A DNA stretch of 64,000 nt from Polyodon spathula (taxonomy: Eukaryota; Chordata; Actinopteri; Acipenseriformes; Polyodontidae), in contig NC_054535.1 of the NCBI RefSeq assembly GCF_017654505.1, forward strand, positions 83,577,603 through 83,641,602, in the 5' to 3' direction. Of the stretch, positions 29,187-43,400 are shown one piece after another. Below the pieces are notes generated by a model. That model ran no database searches. It worked only from the letters and a program-made list of their open reading frames with translations, and was not told the DNA's origin. The position numbers and the translations under genes were made by a program. How positions within the stretch are numbered: the stretch's first letter is position 1; each line of letters opens with the position of its first letter.

Positions 29187-32100
29187 CTATATTGCTTCAA
29201 TCTGCTGCAGGACTTTATATTCTGCACGCCTGTCCAGTGTGCGCTGTCGGAACAGAACGAGAACTGCAAAGACTGTGCCAAAAGAAAGCATGCCGCCTTC
29301 AAACTTCCAGAACTTCAGTTCTTCTTGAGCAGCTGAACGGCAACTAAAATAAAACAGGCAAATCAATCAATTATAAACTTCACATTTACAACTTGACAAA
29401 TTATGTATCTTAGCAGATAAAAAGAATGCTGTGGAATTGCATAAACACCAGGTGGCAGTACAAGTAGTGTCACACATTTATTACCGCATTGAAATGAGGT
29501 CATGCAGTACTGTAGGTCTTAAAACTGAGTAGCAAATTAACTATAGCAGAACAGCATCAATGACATGACAAATCTGTGTTTTGTGAACAAACTAGGCATA
29601 CATTGAACCCAACTGTGACCAGAATGGTACAGCTGGTCAGCTAAAATGTTTAAAGTTACCATTTACAGTGTATCTCCAACTTGCATCTTACGATGAAAAA
29701 ATCCCAACTAATGACCAATGGCTAAATTAACTGAATTTGAGTTACTGAATATTGACTTACCTTCTGTATTCTACTTGGCCCGAATGTTTGCACTTTATTT
29801 TTTCCACAAAGCCAGAAAACGTGCATTCCGATTCGGTCTTCTGCGGGTTTAATAAGAAGGCAATACAACAAATATGTATTATACTCTTATTTCTTGTATT
29901 GAACTGGCTTACTAATAATATACACTATTCCAAAATATTAAAGGGTGGAACATGGTGAAAAATAACACCACACAGTCAAAAAAGCATTTTGCACCAGTTG
30001 TCCCCTCTTCAGATGTGATCAGTAGTACAAACGGCTGCTCAGGTGATAAAGTTTTTCAGTGTTGGTTTGTTAATCAAGGCTTCTAATGATGCCAGGTGGT
30101 GTCAAACAAAGATTTCTGACTACGTCCAGACCGAAGAACAGGACGATCTAGACATCAACACCATGGGGGACCATATTTGATACTGAGGCATTCATTTGGA
30201 TAATTTTTAAACTGTCTAAAAGACTGACCTCCAGAGAACAAGCCTCTAGACATTTTGATTTTCATGTTCAAATGCATGTCCTTGATGTTACACACATAAT
30301 CCAAATCATTTATCAGTTAGTGTCAGTGTGTAAAGAGCGATCCCTTGAAATACTGAAATGTGACTCTTCTAGTTAATTACGCATGGGAAAAATTCAAGTT
30401 TGCACCTTTAAATTTCCGGAGTAGTGTACTTGTAACATATTGTTTTTTCTAATGTAAATGGTACCTTGTTTAATTTACAAATTATGTAAAAAAAAAAAAA
30501 AAAAAAACAGTAATAATAATTGGGGGCAACAACATAAATAAATGTGATTAATGTGTTCCGTAATCAAAAGAGAAACAGATCATTCAACACCAGATTTTTG
30601 TAAGGAACTTCACAGCAAGTGCCAATTGGTTGGTAGTGTTTAGGTTTAAGTATACAGTATCTCTATCAGGCTAACGTGTGGCATGGGGTTTAGTAGGGTT
30701 CCAGTTTCCAATCTTGTTCTCTTAATTATTTTGTTAAAACTACAGTCCCACAATCATGTGTCTTTTGTGCTTTTTTACGTTATGAAAAGTATTTACTTAC
30801 TCTCCTGTCGTGCAGCCCGAAACAGCCCCAAACAGGGCAAAACATGTATGCCGTTGCTGTACTCTGACTTTTAAAATGCTGTGAATGTAGAACCCTTTTT
30901 GACAACTTTCATGCGATTTGATTGGCTTTTATAATGCTTACATTTGTATATCCTGATTACCCATAATTCCATAGTTATTGCTTTCTCCTATCTTAATTAT
31001 CTAGTTCCCGTGGTTCACCATCAATCCACATCTTACATCTGATGATTTGTTGTAATCATGGGGTGGTTTAGTGTACCTTTGTATAGTCATCGCATCGAGT
31101 GCACTCCTGTTGCACTGTGAATTCTTCAGTCTCCCAACAAGACTGACGATGTGCGTTGCTAGCTATTTTTTTTTTTTTTAAAGAAAAAAAAGTCACAATC
31201 AATACAAGACATGCACTCTAAAGTGTAACATATCATGTTTTGTAACTTTCTCCTTTCAGAATAATTTTTTCCAAAATCCAGATTTGAGAGTAAGCTCCTA
31301 TTCTTTGCACAGCCCTGTGCTTGGTGTCAATGCCATTCATTGGGATTATACAAGTTGTATGACTGCTCTGCCGTGGAAAACCATTCACTACAGAGCATTT
31401 CAACTTGGTAAGGTAAAGCCACCAAATGTCCACCACAGGTCTTGAAGTAGCAGACATCTATAATACTGTTAAATGTATTAACTGCTCACCGCCAAACAGC
31501 AGGCTGTCACATTCTGACAAAACACAGCCTTGACAGGAGTGGATTACAAAATGGCACCTCTTCACAGGTGTTGATTTTAAAATGGCTTGGGTGACGAGAA
31601 CACTGATTGGCTGTACAATACTCTAAGTAGCACAGCAGCTTTGTCTCTTCATCGAGCTGCTGTTTTCTTACACTATGTTGTATTTGTGGAATGGGCCACT
31701 TTATAATTGCAAAAAAGCACTTTAAAAGGTGTGCATTTTTGTAAATGATTTTAATCATTTCTGCAATACAGTATATACTAGCAAAAATGAACAGTAGGTT
31801 TTGATCTGACTGAAGGAGCTTCATTCATTTTAATGTTCATGTATTTTAATATTTAGTGAAGGCATTTCAAATGGCATATTTATTAATGCATAATTAAAGC
31901 AATTAAGATTTTCTGAATAAAGAATTCCTTTACATTTTACACTTACTTATTCCATCCTCCTGTTTGAATGGTGCTCCCTCACAGAATCTGAAATGGAGAG
32001 TACAGCATGGGATTACTGAGACTGATTGCACAGTCAAAAAAGTAGGTAAAAAAAATACGGTTTGGACTGTACAGTACAACTCATTATAAAACGTTACTGT

Positions 32101-33528
32101 TGTGAAATGGCACCTCTCTTTTTCTTTCAGAAGAAATTACTAAAATGCCATGTTTATTAATGCATTAGTTTCTCCAATAAGAACAAAACAAGAATCACGG
32201 TTACTTGATTTTTTTTTTCTTATCACAGCCAGCTCTTAGCAGCATAGGTCATGGCTTATAGAATGTTTCAGTTAAGGCTAAGGAAATACTAACTTAACAA
32301 ATCAGTAAGAAGCTCACTCTTCTACACTTTTCTAAGTCTCAGACTTTGAATTTAGCAACTGTCACTATCATCATTAAAACCCTGTATGCAATTTTACGAT
32401 TGAGTCATTTAAGTGTTAAGATACACAACTACCTGGTCACAGACAGGTTGTAGTGAAAACTGCAAAATACAAACTACAGTCCCTTGAAAATTCCATGCAA
32501 GAAGGAATTATACACTGCAGATAAATTTTGCACACAAAATGTAGTTTGTCATCATTATTATACAAATAAGTATCAACAATTTTGTATAGTCCTGTTTCTC
32601 AGTACCTTTATGTAAAAGTTAAGAATTCAAAGCTAAATTAGAAAATGTTGACTTTGTAGATTGTGTGTAATATCTATGAAACAATATTTAGGAAATAAAA
32701 CAACAACATAAAAACTAAATATATACTTATTTTAAATGAAGTCATATTGCTATAGTGGAATTATATATAAATATATATATTAGTCCTGATAAAAGACTGG
32801 TTGAAAGGCATTCCAATCCTATTTCTAAGTACTCATGGTTCTGGTTTTCATTAGTCTCTCACTCAAAAAATGATATTGTTTTTAAATATTATATTTTAAA
32901 GGCCCTTTTAATAAGCACAATAACACACTTGACTGTGCCACACAGCATGCCTGCATAACACCTTGATGTTGTGTATTACAGCCTACCCACTGGCAGGTAA
33001 AACCATTCAGCCCTGATTCCTTACTACTGCTATGTCTACCAAAACAGTGCTACAACTGTGAATCCCACTGTAAACATAATTGGACTTTTTTAATGGAGAA
33101 ATGTTTAATGTAATAGAATATATCTAAAGATTTGAAGAATACATAAAAAAAAAAAAAAAAAACCTCAAAAATAAATTACTGGTGCTTAAAATATAAATGT
33201 TATTAATATAATTAACTTGAATTGTGTATTTAGCATTCAGTGTTTGATCATACTGCTTTTCATTTTTCAGTTTACAGCTATCAACAAGTGTATGACGCAC
33301 ACAATGAAAAACCTAGTCATCACTGGTTAATTTGCTTAGTTGTTTCCATGGTTATAATTTTAACTATGTTCACATTTTAACCAAAAGTTCACCACCGCAC
33401 ATCGCCCACAATTTTATTGAAGAACAAATTAAACATTTCTGAAAAGTGTATGCTTACCCAACGTGTGGATACAAAAAACTCCATCCCATCCATAGGAAAG
33501 GCAAGGCACCAAGTGAGCTAAGATTCAT
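29187..33528 (-). CDS. JTB-family single-pass membrane protein, JTB-like (5 coding exons)
   Basis: Coding exons in transcript order: 33458-33528, 31947-31987, 31077-31162, 29761-29840, 29187-29343. They sum to 435 bases, 144 residues plus TAG; every phase joins (2, 1, 0, 2). Human JTB has 146 residues. Residues 1-24 (MNLSSLGALPFLWMGWSFLY...) form a signal peptide. The lumenal part has the JTB cysteine pattern: CWETEEF (46-52), ECTRC (57-61), SEC (72), FVEKIKC (77-83), SCRSA (93-97). FWKFEGG (104-110) leads into one membrane helix (about 109-124), followed by RQRTLDRRAE and the C-terminal QQIEAI. JTB is linked to cell division and mitochondria in mammals; this paralogue's role is unknown. It lies head to head with the LARP6-like gene. 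The weakest point is the acceptor of the 31077-31162 exon, which sits after an A run. I leave the symbol blank because JTB itself should lie elsewhere. Confidence 0.85.
30200..30490. repeat. copy of an old dispersed repeat
   Basis: The segment from gcatgtccttgatgttacac onward resembles 46870-47050 (gcatgtctctgatgttatgc), with the same order of short blocks: cagtgtgtaaag/cagtgtgcaagg, aatactgaaatgtgactctt/aatactcagatttgattctt. Identity is low. Its class is unknown. Confidence 0.4.
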
Positions 33529-33792
33529 CCTCTTTGTCTTTTATTCAGACAATTCCTTTGTACCAGGCTGCCGCAAAAGAAAACGATGCAAGTAACCGCT
33601 GAAAGTACACAGAAATGCAGTACTGTAAAGACTTTGTGTCACATCCAAATATGGCAACACTATTTACCTTGGGTATATAACTTAAATGAATGGTGGCTTT
33701 AAATGTAATCTGCCACTTCATGCTGCTTCTATGGAATAAACATAGTACAGAAAGCTGGCAGGTGGTGGTACCAGATAAGGGACAGCATGAAT
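33260..33792. repeat. segmental duplication, copy A (JTB-like exon 1 and flanks)
   Basis: About 530 bases matching 35577-36108 in the same orientation with only scattered substitutions and small indels. This copy carries the intact first coding exon (33458-33528) of the JTB-like gene, about 260 bases upstream of its start and about 200 bases of the following intron. Confidence 0.95.
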
Positions 33793-35576
<1,784 letters not shown>

Positions 35577-35577
<1 letters not shown>

Positions 35578-36108
35578 CATTTTTTCAGTTTACTGCTATC
35601 AACAAGTGTATGACGTACACAATGAAAAACTTAGTCATCACTGGTTAATTTGCTTAGTTGTTTCCATGGTTATAATTTTTACCATGTTCACATTTTAATC
35701 AAAAGTTCACCACCACACATCGCCCCGATTTTATTGAAGAACAAATTAAACATTTCTGAAAAGTGTATGCTTACCCAAAGTGTGGATACAAAAAACTCCA
35801 TCCCATTCATAGGAAAGGCAAGGCATCAAGTTAGCTAAGATTCATCCACTTTGTCTTTTATTCAAACAATTCCTTTGTGCGCTGCCGCAAAAAAAAAACG
35901 ATGTAAGTAACCGCTGAAAGTACACAGAAATGCAGTACTGTAAAGACTTTGTGTCACATCCAAATATGACAACACTATTTATCTAGGGTATATAACTTAA
36001 ATGAATGGTGGCTTTAAATGTAATCAGCCACTTCATGCTGCTTCTATGGAATAAACATAGTACAGAAAGCTGGCAGGTGGTGGTACCAGATAAGGGGCAG
36101 CGTGAATA
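35577..36108. repeat. segmental duplication, copy B
   Basis: Second copy of the block at 33260-33792, same orientation. It starts right at the end of the palindromic microsatellite and ends at gcgtgaat, after which the two copies diverge. Confidence 0.95.
35775..35845 (-). pseudogene. dead duplicate of JTB-like exon 1
   Basis: Same 71-base exon as 33458-33528, with the donor gtaagc kept. Codon 5 is TAA instead of TCA, codon 13 is TGA instead of TGG, and there are substitutions at codons 7 and 23. It lies upstream of the intact exon with respect to transcription, so it can contribute at most untranslated sequence. Confidence 0.88.
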
Positions 36109-36458
36109 TATATGGTTTTTTTTTTTGTTTTTTAGTAATGATTCTTGTGGGATTTGGTAATGAAATTAATTGACCCATGTAATTGCTTAAATGGCGATGT
36201 TAAATTAAGTGTTTTACATAACGTAATAAAACATAGTAAACTAAATATTAATTATAAACAGTAATGAATAAAATGAATCGTTTTGTACCAAAACAACAAA
36301 GACAAATGGCAATATGTCAGTTAAAAACAAAAAGGGTATGCTAACAGAAAACCTCAATTATCCATGCAATTGGCCAGTATGAACCCTGCCTCTCCCTCTA
36401 GCAAGTAGCCCAATGAGAGTCTCTCTTGTCTAGATAAATACAAGCTATTAGGGTCGGG

Positions 36459-36480
36459 TTTTTTTTTTTTTTTTTTTTTT
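36459..36480. repeat. T22 homopolymer upstream of the LARP6-like start
   Basis: A long thymine run about 160 bases before the start codon, in the 5' flank or 5' UTR. Confidence 0.8.
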
Positions 36481-36638
36481 CTTCCTCTTCAGTGGCAGTA
36501 GCAGGTAGTTTCTGCTTTTGTCGGGGGAAGGTGGGCTCGAGGTGCTGCCTTCGTTCAGTCTGCTCGCCAGTTTTCCAACAAAGCACACCTCTGATCCACC
36601 AGAAACGGAGTGAGATTAAATAACATTAGTACAAAAAA

Positions 36639-39621
36639 ATGAGTGGCTTTTTTCCGTTGAATATGAAAGACATTCCCGGTGGTAACTGGCAAGGTGTCCG
36701 AGTAACAGCTGACATCGGAGATACTGATGGAGAAAATCCGGAAAGTAGCAGGCAGAATAGGAAAAGCATGTGCTCTGATTACGGGTAAGGAACTAGATCG
36801 AACGTTATGTTTCCTGGCGTTTAAGAATGTGTGCTTTTTTTTTTTGGTAATTCTACAAGTAGCCTGTAGAAAGACTTTTCGCCTATGCTATGTGATGTGT
36901 AAGGCACTTTACGGAGTTTAAAATATATTACGCGTTGTATATTTTTGTTAATTAAGACTCATGGTTATCTTAGAAATAATTAACTGGTTTCAGTGCAAAA
37001 GCCACACGGTTTGCAGAACGGCGTTTGACGGCCTGTAAGTGATATAGTGGTGCAGTATATTGTGTAATTTTAAAGTACTGTACTGGTAAATAACCTGGTT
37101 CTTTATTTGAAACATTTGTTTGCAGGTTTCTGATAAGTCTGATATAATCTTGGATATGTACTGATCCTAAATATACAAAAGACCATTTAAACAGAGTAAA
37201 ATGATGTTGGGGAGACGGGACAGATGTAAAAGGTTTGACCTTTCTCTCCATTACTCAGACGATTAATGGAGACTAGACTTTGATACAAACAATTTACACC
37301 TGTCCCCTACCAATCCCCATATTTGTCCTGTTTTAAGAGCTGACATACATACAGCAAGAGGGCTTGAAATGTAAGGTTCCGATGTTACAATTTCCTCATG
37401 TCCAGGGTCAGTTGTAACAGGGGTTGGGGTCACATGCAACATTCTGTGAATAATTTAAATAACACATTTAATTTAACAAAATAATTGAATGTTTTATTGT
37501 ATAAGAACAGTTTTCACATAAAGTAAACGTTTGTTTTTATTTAACTCAAACTAAATATCTTTATCTGAAAGTCACACAAGGCCTTTTTTGTCCTACTTTT
37601 TAAACTTGAACATCCCTGAAATGTAGTCCTTTTCAAGCAAGAAAAATACATGTTACAACTGCCCCCAAACCCAGGGAGCCATTACTAAACCTCATGTTAC
37701 AGCAAGAAACAACAAGTAAGAGCAATCAATTGTGTCAATTTAGAAGTACAGAGATCAGGGATGAGTGACAAAAGCCTGGATCCATGAACTCGGTAACACA
37801 GGTATATATTGGAAATGAAATCTCAGGGCTTTGTCACAGGTGGCTCCTCTCTCATAGGCAGACAGAGACCTGAACTGAACATGTGCTGATGAGTGATGGG
37901 ACTCTAGCTTGCTTCTGATTGGAGAAGTTCAAGGTGTTACAACTGTCCTGTGGTACAACCTTTCTTGGTCTCCCCTACTCATTATTTTTATTATTTTGCT
38001 AAAGGTTTATGACAATAGTATGTATTTAAGTTTATTTCTCATATCTCCTCTAGGCAACTGGACTAAAATAAAAATGTAAAGGTTTACATTTCAGAAAATG
38101 CTATATTCCCACTATTCTAATCTGAGACCTCCAAATATACCAGCTTTGCTGTTTCAACTACAACTTTTGAAATTCACAGCACTAAACATATCGATTTGGG
38201 TGTTATAGCAGGTGATACTGTAATTTGGTTTGCCAACCCCCGTTTCATTGTTTCCAATGCTTTACTTTCCTAGATTTTCTGACAACCTCTTTGATAATGA
38301 TGATGATGTGGAATTGGGAGACTGGAAGCCCCCAGATTCTGAACTTGTTCAAAAGATGGTCTCTCAGATTGAATATTACCTATCTGATGAAAACCTTGTC
38401 AAAGATGCCTTCTTGCTGAAACATGTCAAGAGAAACAAGCTGGGTTACGTGAATATCAAGTTGCTGACTTCGTTCAAAAAGGTAAAAAGCACTGGTTTAA
38501 CTGGAAAATTACTAATTTATTTGGTGTGGAAAGGCAATACAATCCTATAACCTTTTATGGCATCTCTACCTTTTCAGATGAAGCTTTTGACAAAAGATTG
38601 GCGGACGACTGCTTTTGCTCTGCGTCACTCAGCTAAGCTGGAGCTGAATGAGGAAGGTAAGAAGGTGCGTCGGAAAATTCCGGTCCCAGAGACACTGCTC
38701 ATGCAGGTGCCAAGCAGGATTCTCTTGGTGTGGAACCTGCCAGAGCCATCTGCCACCAGAGACCTCCCCACCAAAAAGAATGGCATTGAATCAGCTATTG
38801 CTGTCTTTGGCACTTTTGGTACTATAAGTACAATCAGGATCCTTCGACCTGGGAAAGAGCTACCCACAGATATAAGGAAGTACACCTACAAGTACCCTGA
38901 TCTGGTCTCCACGGAGTGTGTTTTAGTGGAGTATGAAGACCTAGAGGCAGCTGGTAGAGCTTACCGTGAGCTTTCCAAGACTGACAGCACTATGAAGGTG
39001 GTTCTTGTAGGGAAGGGTTCAAGGAAGACCACCACACTGGATGCAAGTGATGCAGAAGAGAAGTCTGATCCGAAAGGCATGGCGATAATCAACCAGAGGA
39101 TGGAGCAACTGCAGTATGGAGGTGAAGATTCATCTGCCTACAGCTCTTCAGAATCTGGGTTTGCTTCATCTCCTATGCCAACACCAGGGTGTTATCAAGG
39201 CCTGAGCCCTTACAGCACCCTCCATAGCCTTGGGGTTTCTCCCAGGTCCAGCCCATGGACCAGCTCTAGCCCCAGGATCCTGCACATAACCCCGACAGCC
39301 CACCGCATGTCCCCGCTGTTGGCTTCAGAGATGTGGAGAAGCCCAGATACCAGCCCAGAGCCATGCAGGAGGAACCTAGATTACTCCTCTGACAGCAACA
39401 ATACCACAGGGAGCCCCTGGGTTCATAGGCGCAAGCTGGCAGCAGCTAGGGCTGCCTCCTCCCAGGAAGGAAGCCCGATGCAGAGCCCACTGAGCCCATT
39501 GGTGTTGAAGAGGGCCATGAATGGGGATCTTCCATCTGGGGTCCTCCGCTTCCCCTATGGCCCAGATGGAACTAAAGGGTTCCATAATAGTATTGGGAGA
39601 GGAAGAGTTGTCTTTAAATAA
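36639..39621 (+). CDS. larp6: LARP6-family La-related RNA-binding protein (3 coding exons)
   Basis: Coding exons 36639-36784, 38274-38481 and 38578-39621 join in phase to 465 residues plus TAA; mammalian LARP6 also has three coding exons and about 490 residues. Residues about 65-150 are the La motif (GDWKPPDSELVQKMVSQIEY, YLSDENLVKDAFLLKH, RNKLGYVNIKLLTSFKK, DWRTTAFALRHS). An RRM follows (about 155-265: RILLVWNLP, FGTFGTISTIRILRPGKELP, ECVLVEYEDLEAA). A serine/proline-rich region (about 285-425) with LDYSSDSNNTTGSPW is next, and the C-terminus has the LARP6 signature GDLPSGVLRFPYGPDGTKGF. LARP6 binds the 5' stem-loop of type I collagen mRNAs; whether this paralogue does is unknown. Human LARP6 is on chromosome 15, so this may be the fish larp6b or another paralogue. 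The N-terminus is short with an acidic DNDDD run. Confidence 0.9.
36785..38273 (+). other. larp6: first intron of the LARP6-like gene
   Basis: Donor GG|GTAAGG at 36785 and acceptor tttcctag at 38266-38273 delimit a 1,489-base intron. There is no recognisable repeat or RNA inside. Confidence 0.85.
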
Positions 39622-40470
39622 GGATATCTATCTCTCTCAGAGAAAAGGCAGTGTCAGATCAACAATGTCCTAGCAAGCAGGTCATTTAATACCCAGAAAA
39701 CCAAACTGACACATTCATAAAGTGTGGGTGTTTGTGCGGAGTGTTGGTTTGGCTCTGTGGGTGCAATATGTTGCCAGTGTTTTGTTTCTCTCTCTCTTTC
39801 TTAATTTTTTTTTAAAAATGTGTATTTATAGTTTCTGTGACATATACAGAAGTTAAGGCCCTGTAAAGAAGACACCTTTAGTGTGCAAATGTTTAATTGG
39901 TTAATGATTCACCTTTAACAATTTATTTATTTTTGAGAAATGCAAAGTACTCGGAGCATGGTGTAAAGTTTACTCAGATGTAGTTGCCTCAAAGTTAATG
40001 TACTTAAATCTGTATGTGTCCTGTACTTAGGATTGGCCATGTAGCTTGTTAGTAGGCCAATCAATTGCAAATATTGTATATTTCGCAGACCTGTAACTTT
40101 GGGTGGAGGAGGACAGGGGGTGTGTGTTCCCAGTAACAGAAGTGCCTTGAATGGCTAAATCAACCTAAAATGTAGTGTTCAGTGGGGACCATTAGAACCA
40201 AATGGGACACATGCCAGTGCATTGAGTTTCTAAATACTTGCATTTCTTGTGATGGCAAAAGAAATTGGAAAAGTTGTGTATTGAAATGTGTGTTTCTGGC
40301 TTGTTGCTATATTGTTCTATAAGTTTGGATATTGTTTGTTTTGGAAATCGCATGTCAAATGGCGAACTTCAGTTGCTATGAAATCTATACAATGCATTTC
40401 ATTGGATTAAAATCTGTATTTAAAATAATAAAATAAAGTGGATAAAATAAACTTTCAAACAAGCCTGAAG
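39622..40470 (+). other. larp6: 3' UTR of the LARP6-like gene with polyadenylation signals
   Basis: About 840 bases of AT-rich non-coding sequence follow the stop. Three canonical AATAAA hexamers cluster at 40427-40432, 40432-40437 and 40446-40451, which places the transcript end at about 40465-40480. Confidence 0.75.
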
Positions 40471-43400
40471 TTTGCATTTCTTTTCACATCAATAGCGTCC
40501 TTGTAAATGTTGTGTATTAAGTCTCTTGAATTTCAGTTCCCAGAGAAATGTAACAAAGTAATTTTAAACTGACAGGAAAGGGGTAAGATTGTTGTATATT
40601 CTTCTATTACAGCTAAATAAACATATCAAACCCAGAAGAAATTAAAGTGACATCTTATTGAATTGGAACCTTTTTTTAATTAACATTTTTCCAATATGCA
40701 TGTACAGTAATCTTTAGAAAACAGGTTTGTGTTAATCTTGAGTAAAGCGTATTTGTGGTTGCTGCAAAAACATCAAGTTACAGGATTATAATTAGGCCAC
40801 TTACTGAAACACACTTCAGAAGCTTTCTGCATAGTTGTTTCCATGACAACTTTTGCAACTTGCTCCATTTGCTTTGAAGACTCTTGTAGCAGAGGGTTAT
40901 TTTTCAATTACAAAATATGAAGTGTTATGTTGAGACAAAGTATTACACAGAAATGCAAGTTCAAGCAAGACCTATTTTGTACAGTGCCATTAAGTTGAAA
41001 AATGGCAATGAAATATACTGCTTTTTCAATCAGGACAACTTTATAATGTGTGTGTGCAAAATACACCCCCTTAGTTTATGAATGTATTTGAAGACGTTTG
41101 GGTAGGTTCTCTTGCTTACAGGAACACCCTGTCCTCTTCAATAGGGATTGTGGAATTTGAACTTTATCAGGGTTAGGAGCACAGAGCAATCAATACGTGG
41201 CAGCAGTGCAGTGAATTAGTTGGGGAGAAGGACCTAACAGACACTCTGCGAGTGACTGGGGGAAAAACTGGCATGGTGTTGCCAGACCAGGCTCTGCTCA
41301 TGTGGTCCATGGAGAAAGGACACAGTACAGCTAGTAGCTGGAATATCTATTGAACTAGCTGATTTATTTCATTATAATGACAAAACCTTTACCTTAAAGT
41401 TAACCTCTAGGATATAATAGATACTATGATTTTTTTTGTTTGTTTGTTTTGGACTAGGTTCCAGGTGTCATTTAACTAATCATGCACAATAACACATCTT
41501 TACAAATGGTCATGCAAAGTTTCATTAAAATTAAGCCAAACTGGGCAACCAGAACCACTTTGTTTTGTTTCCCTTGCCCTGAATTGCAACAGATTCCAAT
41601 GGCCTGGTTTACATGCAAAAATGGTCTTGCCTTTCTGGCATGCTACTTTGTTAGTACCATTTGGATAGTTTGGGTTTACATGTAGTTTTCTTTTAGGAGG
41701 GAAATTCTTCAAAATTCAAATCGCCAAATTAATATTAAATATGGCAGGGTATATTTACTGTAAATGTTTCCGTCAGTGTTCCATTTTGGCCTTATCTGAC
41801 TGATATTGTGCAGCTTTTTTAAACTGAGTTTTTGGTTGTGTTGAAGAACAGCAAGAGCAGCCTGTTTTATTTGGTTTCCTTTATAGAAGGTTAGCTTCTT
41901 CAGTTCTAATCCTTATGGTCATCTACAAGTTAAAATCTAGCACTTTATGTTTATGATATAAAAACAAATTTCCAGTCAAAATGTTTAGTAGAGTATATTT
42001 TCATAATACTGGTAGTAAATCTACAATACGCTTGCCTACTTACCCACATTTCCCTCTACATAATGGTAATCCACCCAGATATCTTTTGTAATGTAAGTTT
42101 GCAGCAAGTGATATTAAGCTCCATATTTGTCTTTGAAAATGTTTTCATTCTTATAAAACAAACCTTGGCTTACAAATCAGGTTTAAGAGATTTTACTTCA
42201 ACTGTACATGGATGCTAAAGTCCTGAGGTCAGTAGCCTGCAGCAAAAACATAGGAGACCTCTGGCACTAATTCCCAATTATGCTAATTTAATACATTTTG
42301 GGGTACAAACAGGACTTTTTTTCTTGGTTGGTACCCATAATGCATCTTATCTTTATATACTTTGCAAAGGACTTCATTGTGATTATTATTATCATGTTTG
42401 TAGTAGCTTGTTTTTTTTATATATAACTTTGCTTAGAAAACAACTCAATTATAAAGTCTTTTTAGGAGTCACCTGCAAATGGCAATAATTTGAAACATTA
42501 AAAGCAGATCTCAGTTGTTAAATAATTGCTTGGTACGGTTTACCCACCTTTTCAGCTGTACATTTTTTGGCCACGCACTTCCTATAGCAATGTGCATGAT
42601 TTGTACTGCTACATCACATTCTCACATTAAATGGAGAGAGAATTTGGAGTTTCTAAACTGTATGTAAACCAAGCCAATATTATACAATAAGATAAACTGC
42701 AAACACCTAATAGTCATTACGTGTGCTGATTTCGACAAGTAAGAACACAATAAAATGAAAACAAATGCTGGTGATGGAAGTAGGTGTTTTATGCACAACA
42801 ACATGCAAAACAACATTATGCATTCATAAGCAAACACTGAGTTATTGAGTAAAGGGCATGCCTCTTCTAGTGATCAGTGTACTCCGGTATTTGGAGTAGA
42901 GGGAGGTTACAGGAGGATTGAGCAGTTTCTGAGGAATTTTGTACCGAGTTTCTCCCAGCAGGCCTGTCCTCTCCTCCCCGTGACAAAGTCGTTCATGTTG
43001 CTCCCAGAACAAGGTCACCTCATGGGGTCCATGGGGGATCCCAGAGAGCTTTGCATTCTAACGAAAGGAATTTTAAACACATTATAGGCACTTTAAAGAA
43101 GTGTTTACAAAGGGTTCATGTTTGCGCCTCGCATTATTAGTAATATTATCACTGGTCTTATTTCAGTGTTTTAGAGATCTTCTGGTTCTTTGCTTGTTTT
43201 TTAAACTTTAAGATAGGATTAATAGGATGCAGAATACCTGTAGTGAACGGACCGTGGCTGAAAGCTAAAATCACAGTTGATTGCATGAATAGGGTTTATC
43301 AGTGATGTGTTATGGAATATAGAAGCTGCAACATGCACTCTGATTGGCTGATAGACCCTAAACAGTCTGTAATTGAAGTATACTATAAATATACTGAATT

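Noticed and set aside
42845..43087. 80-codon open frame on the plus strand
   Set aside because: No family resemblance and no splice context; reported only as a composition anomaly.
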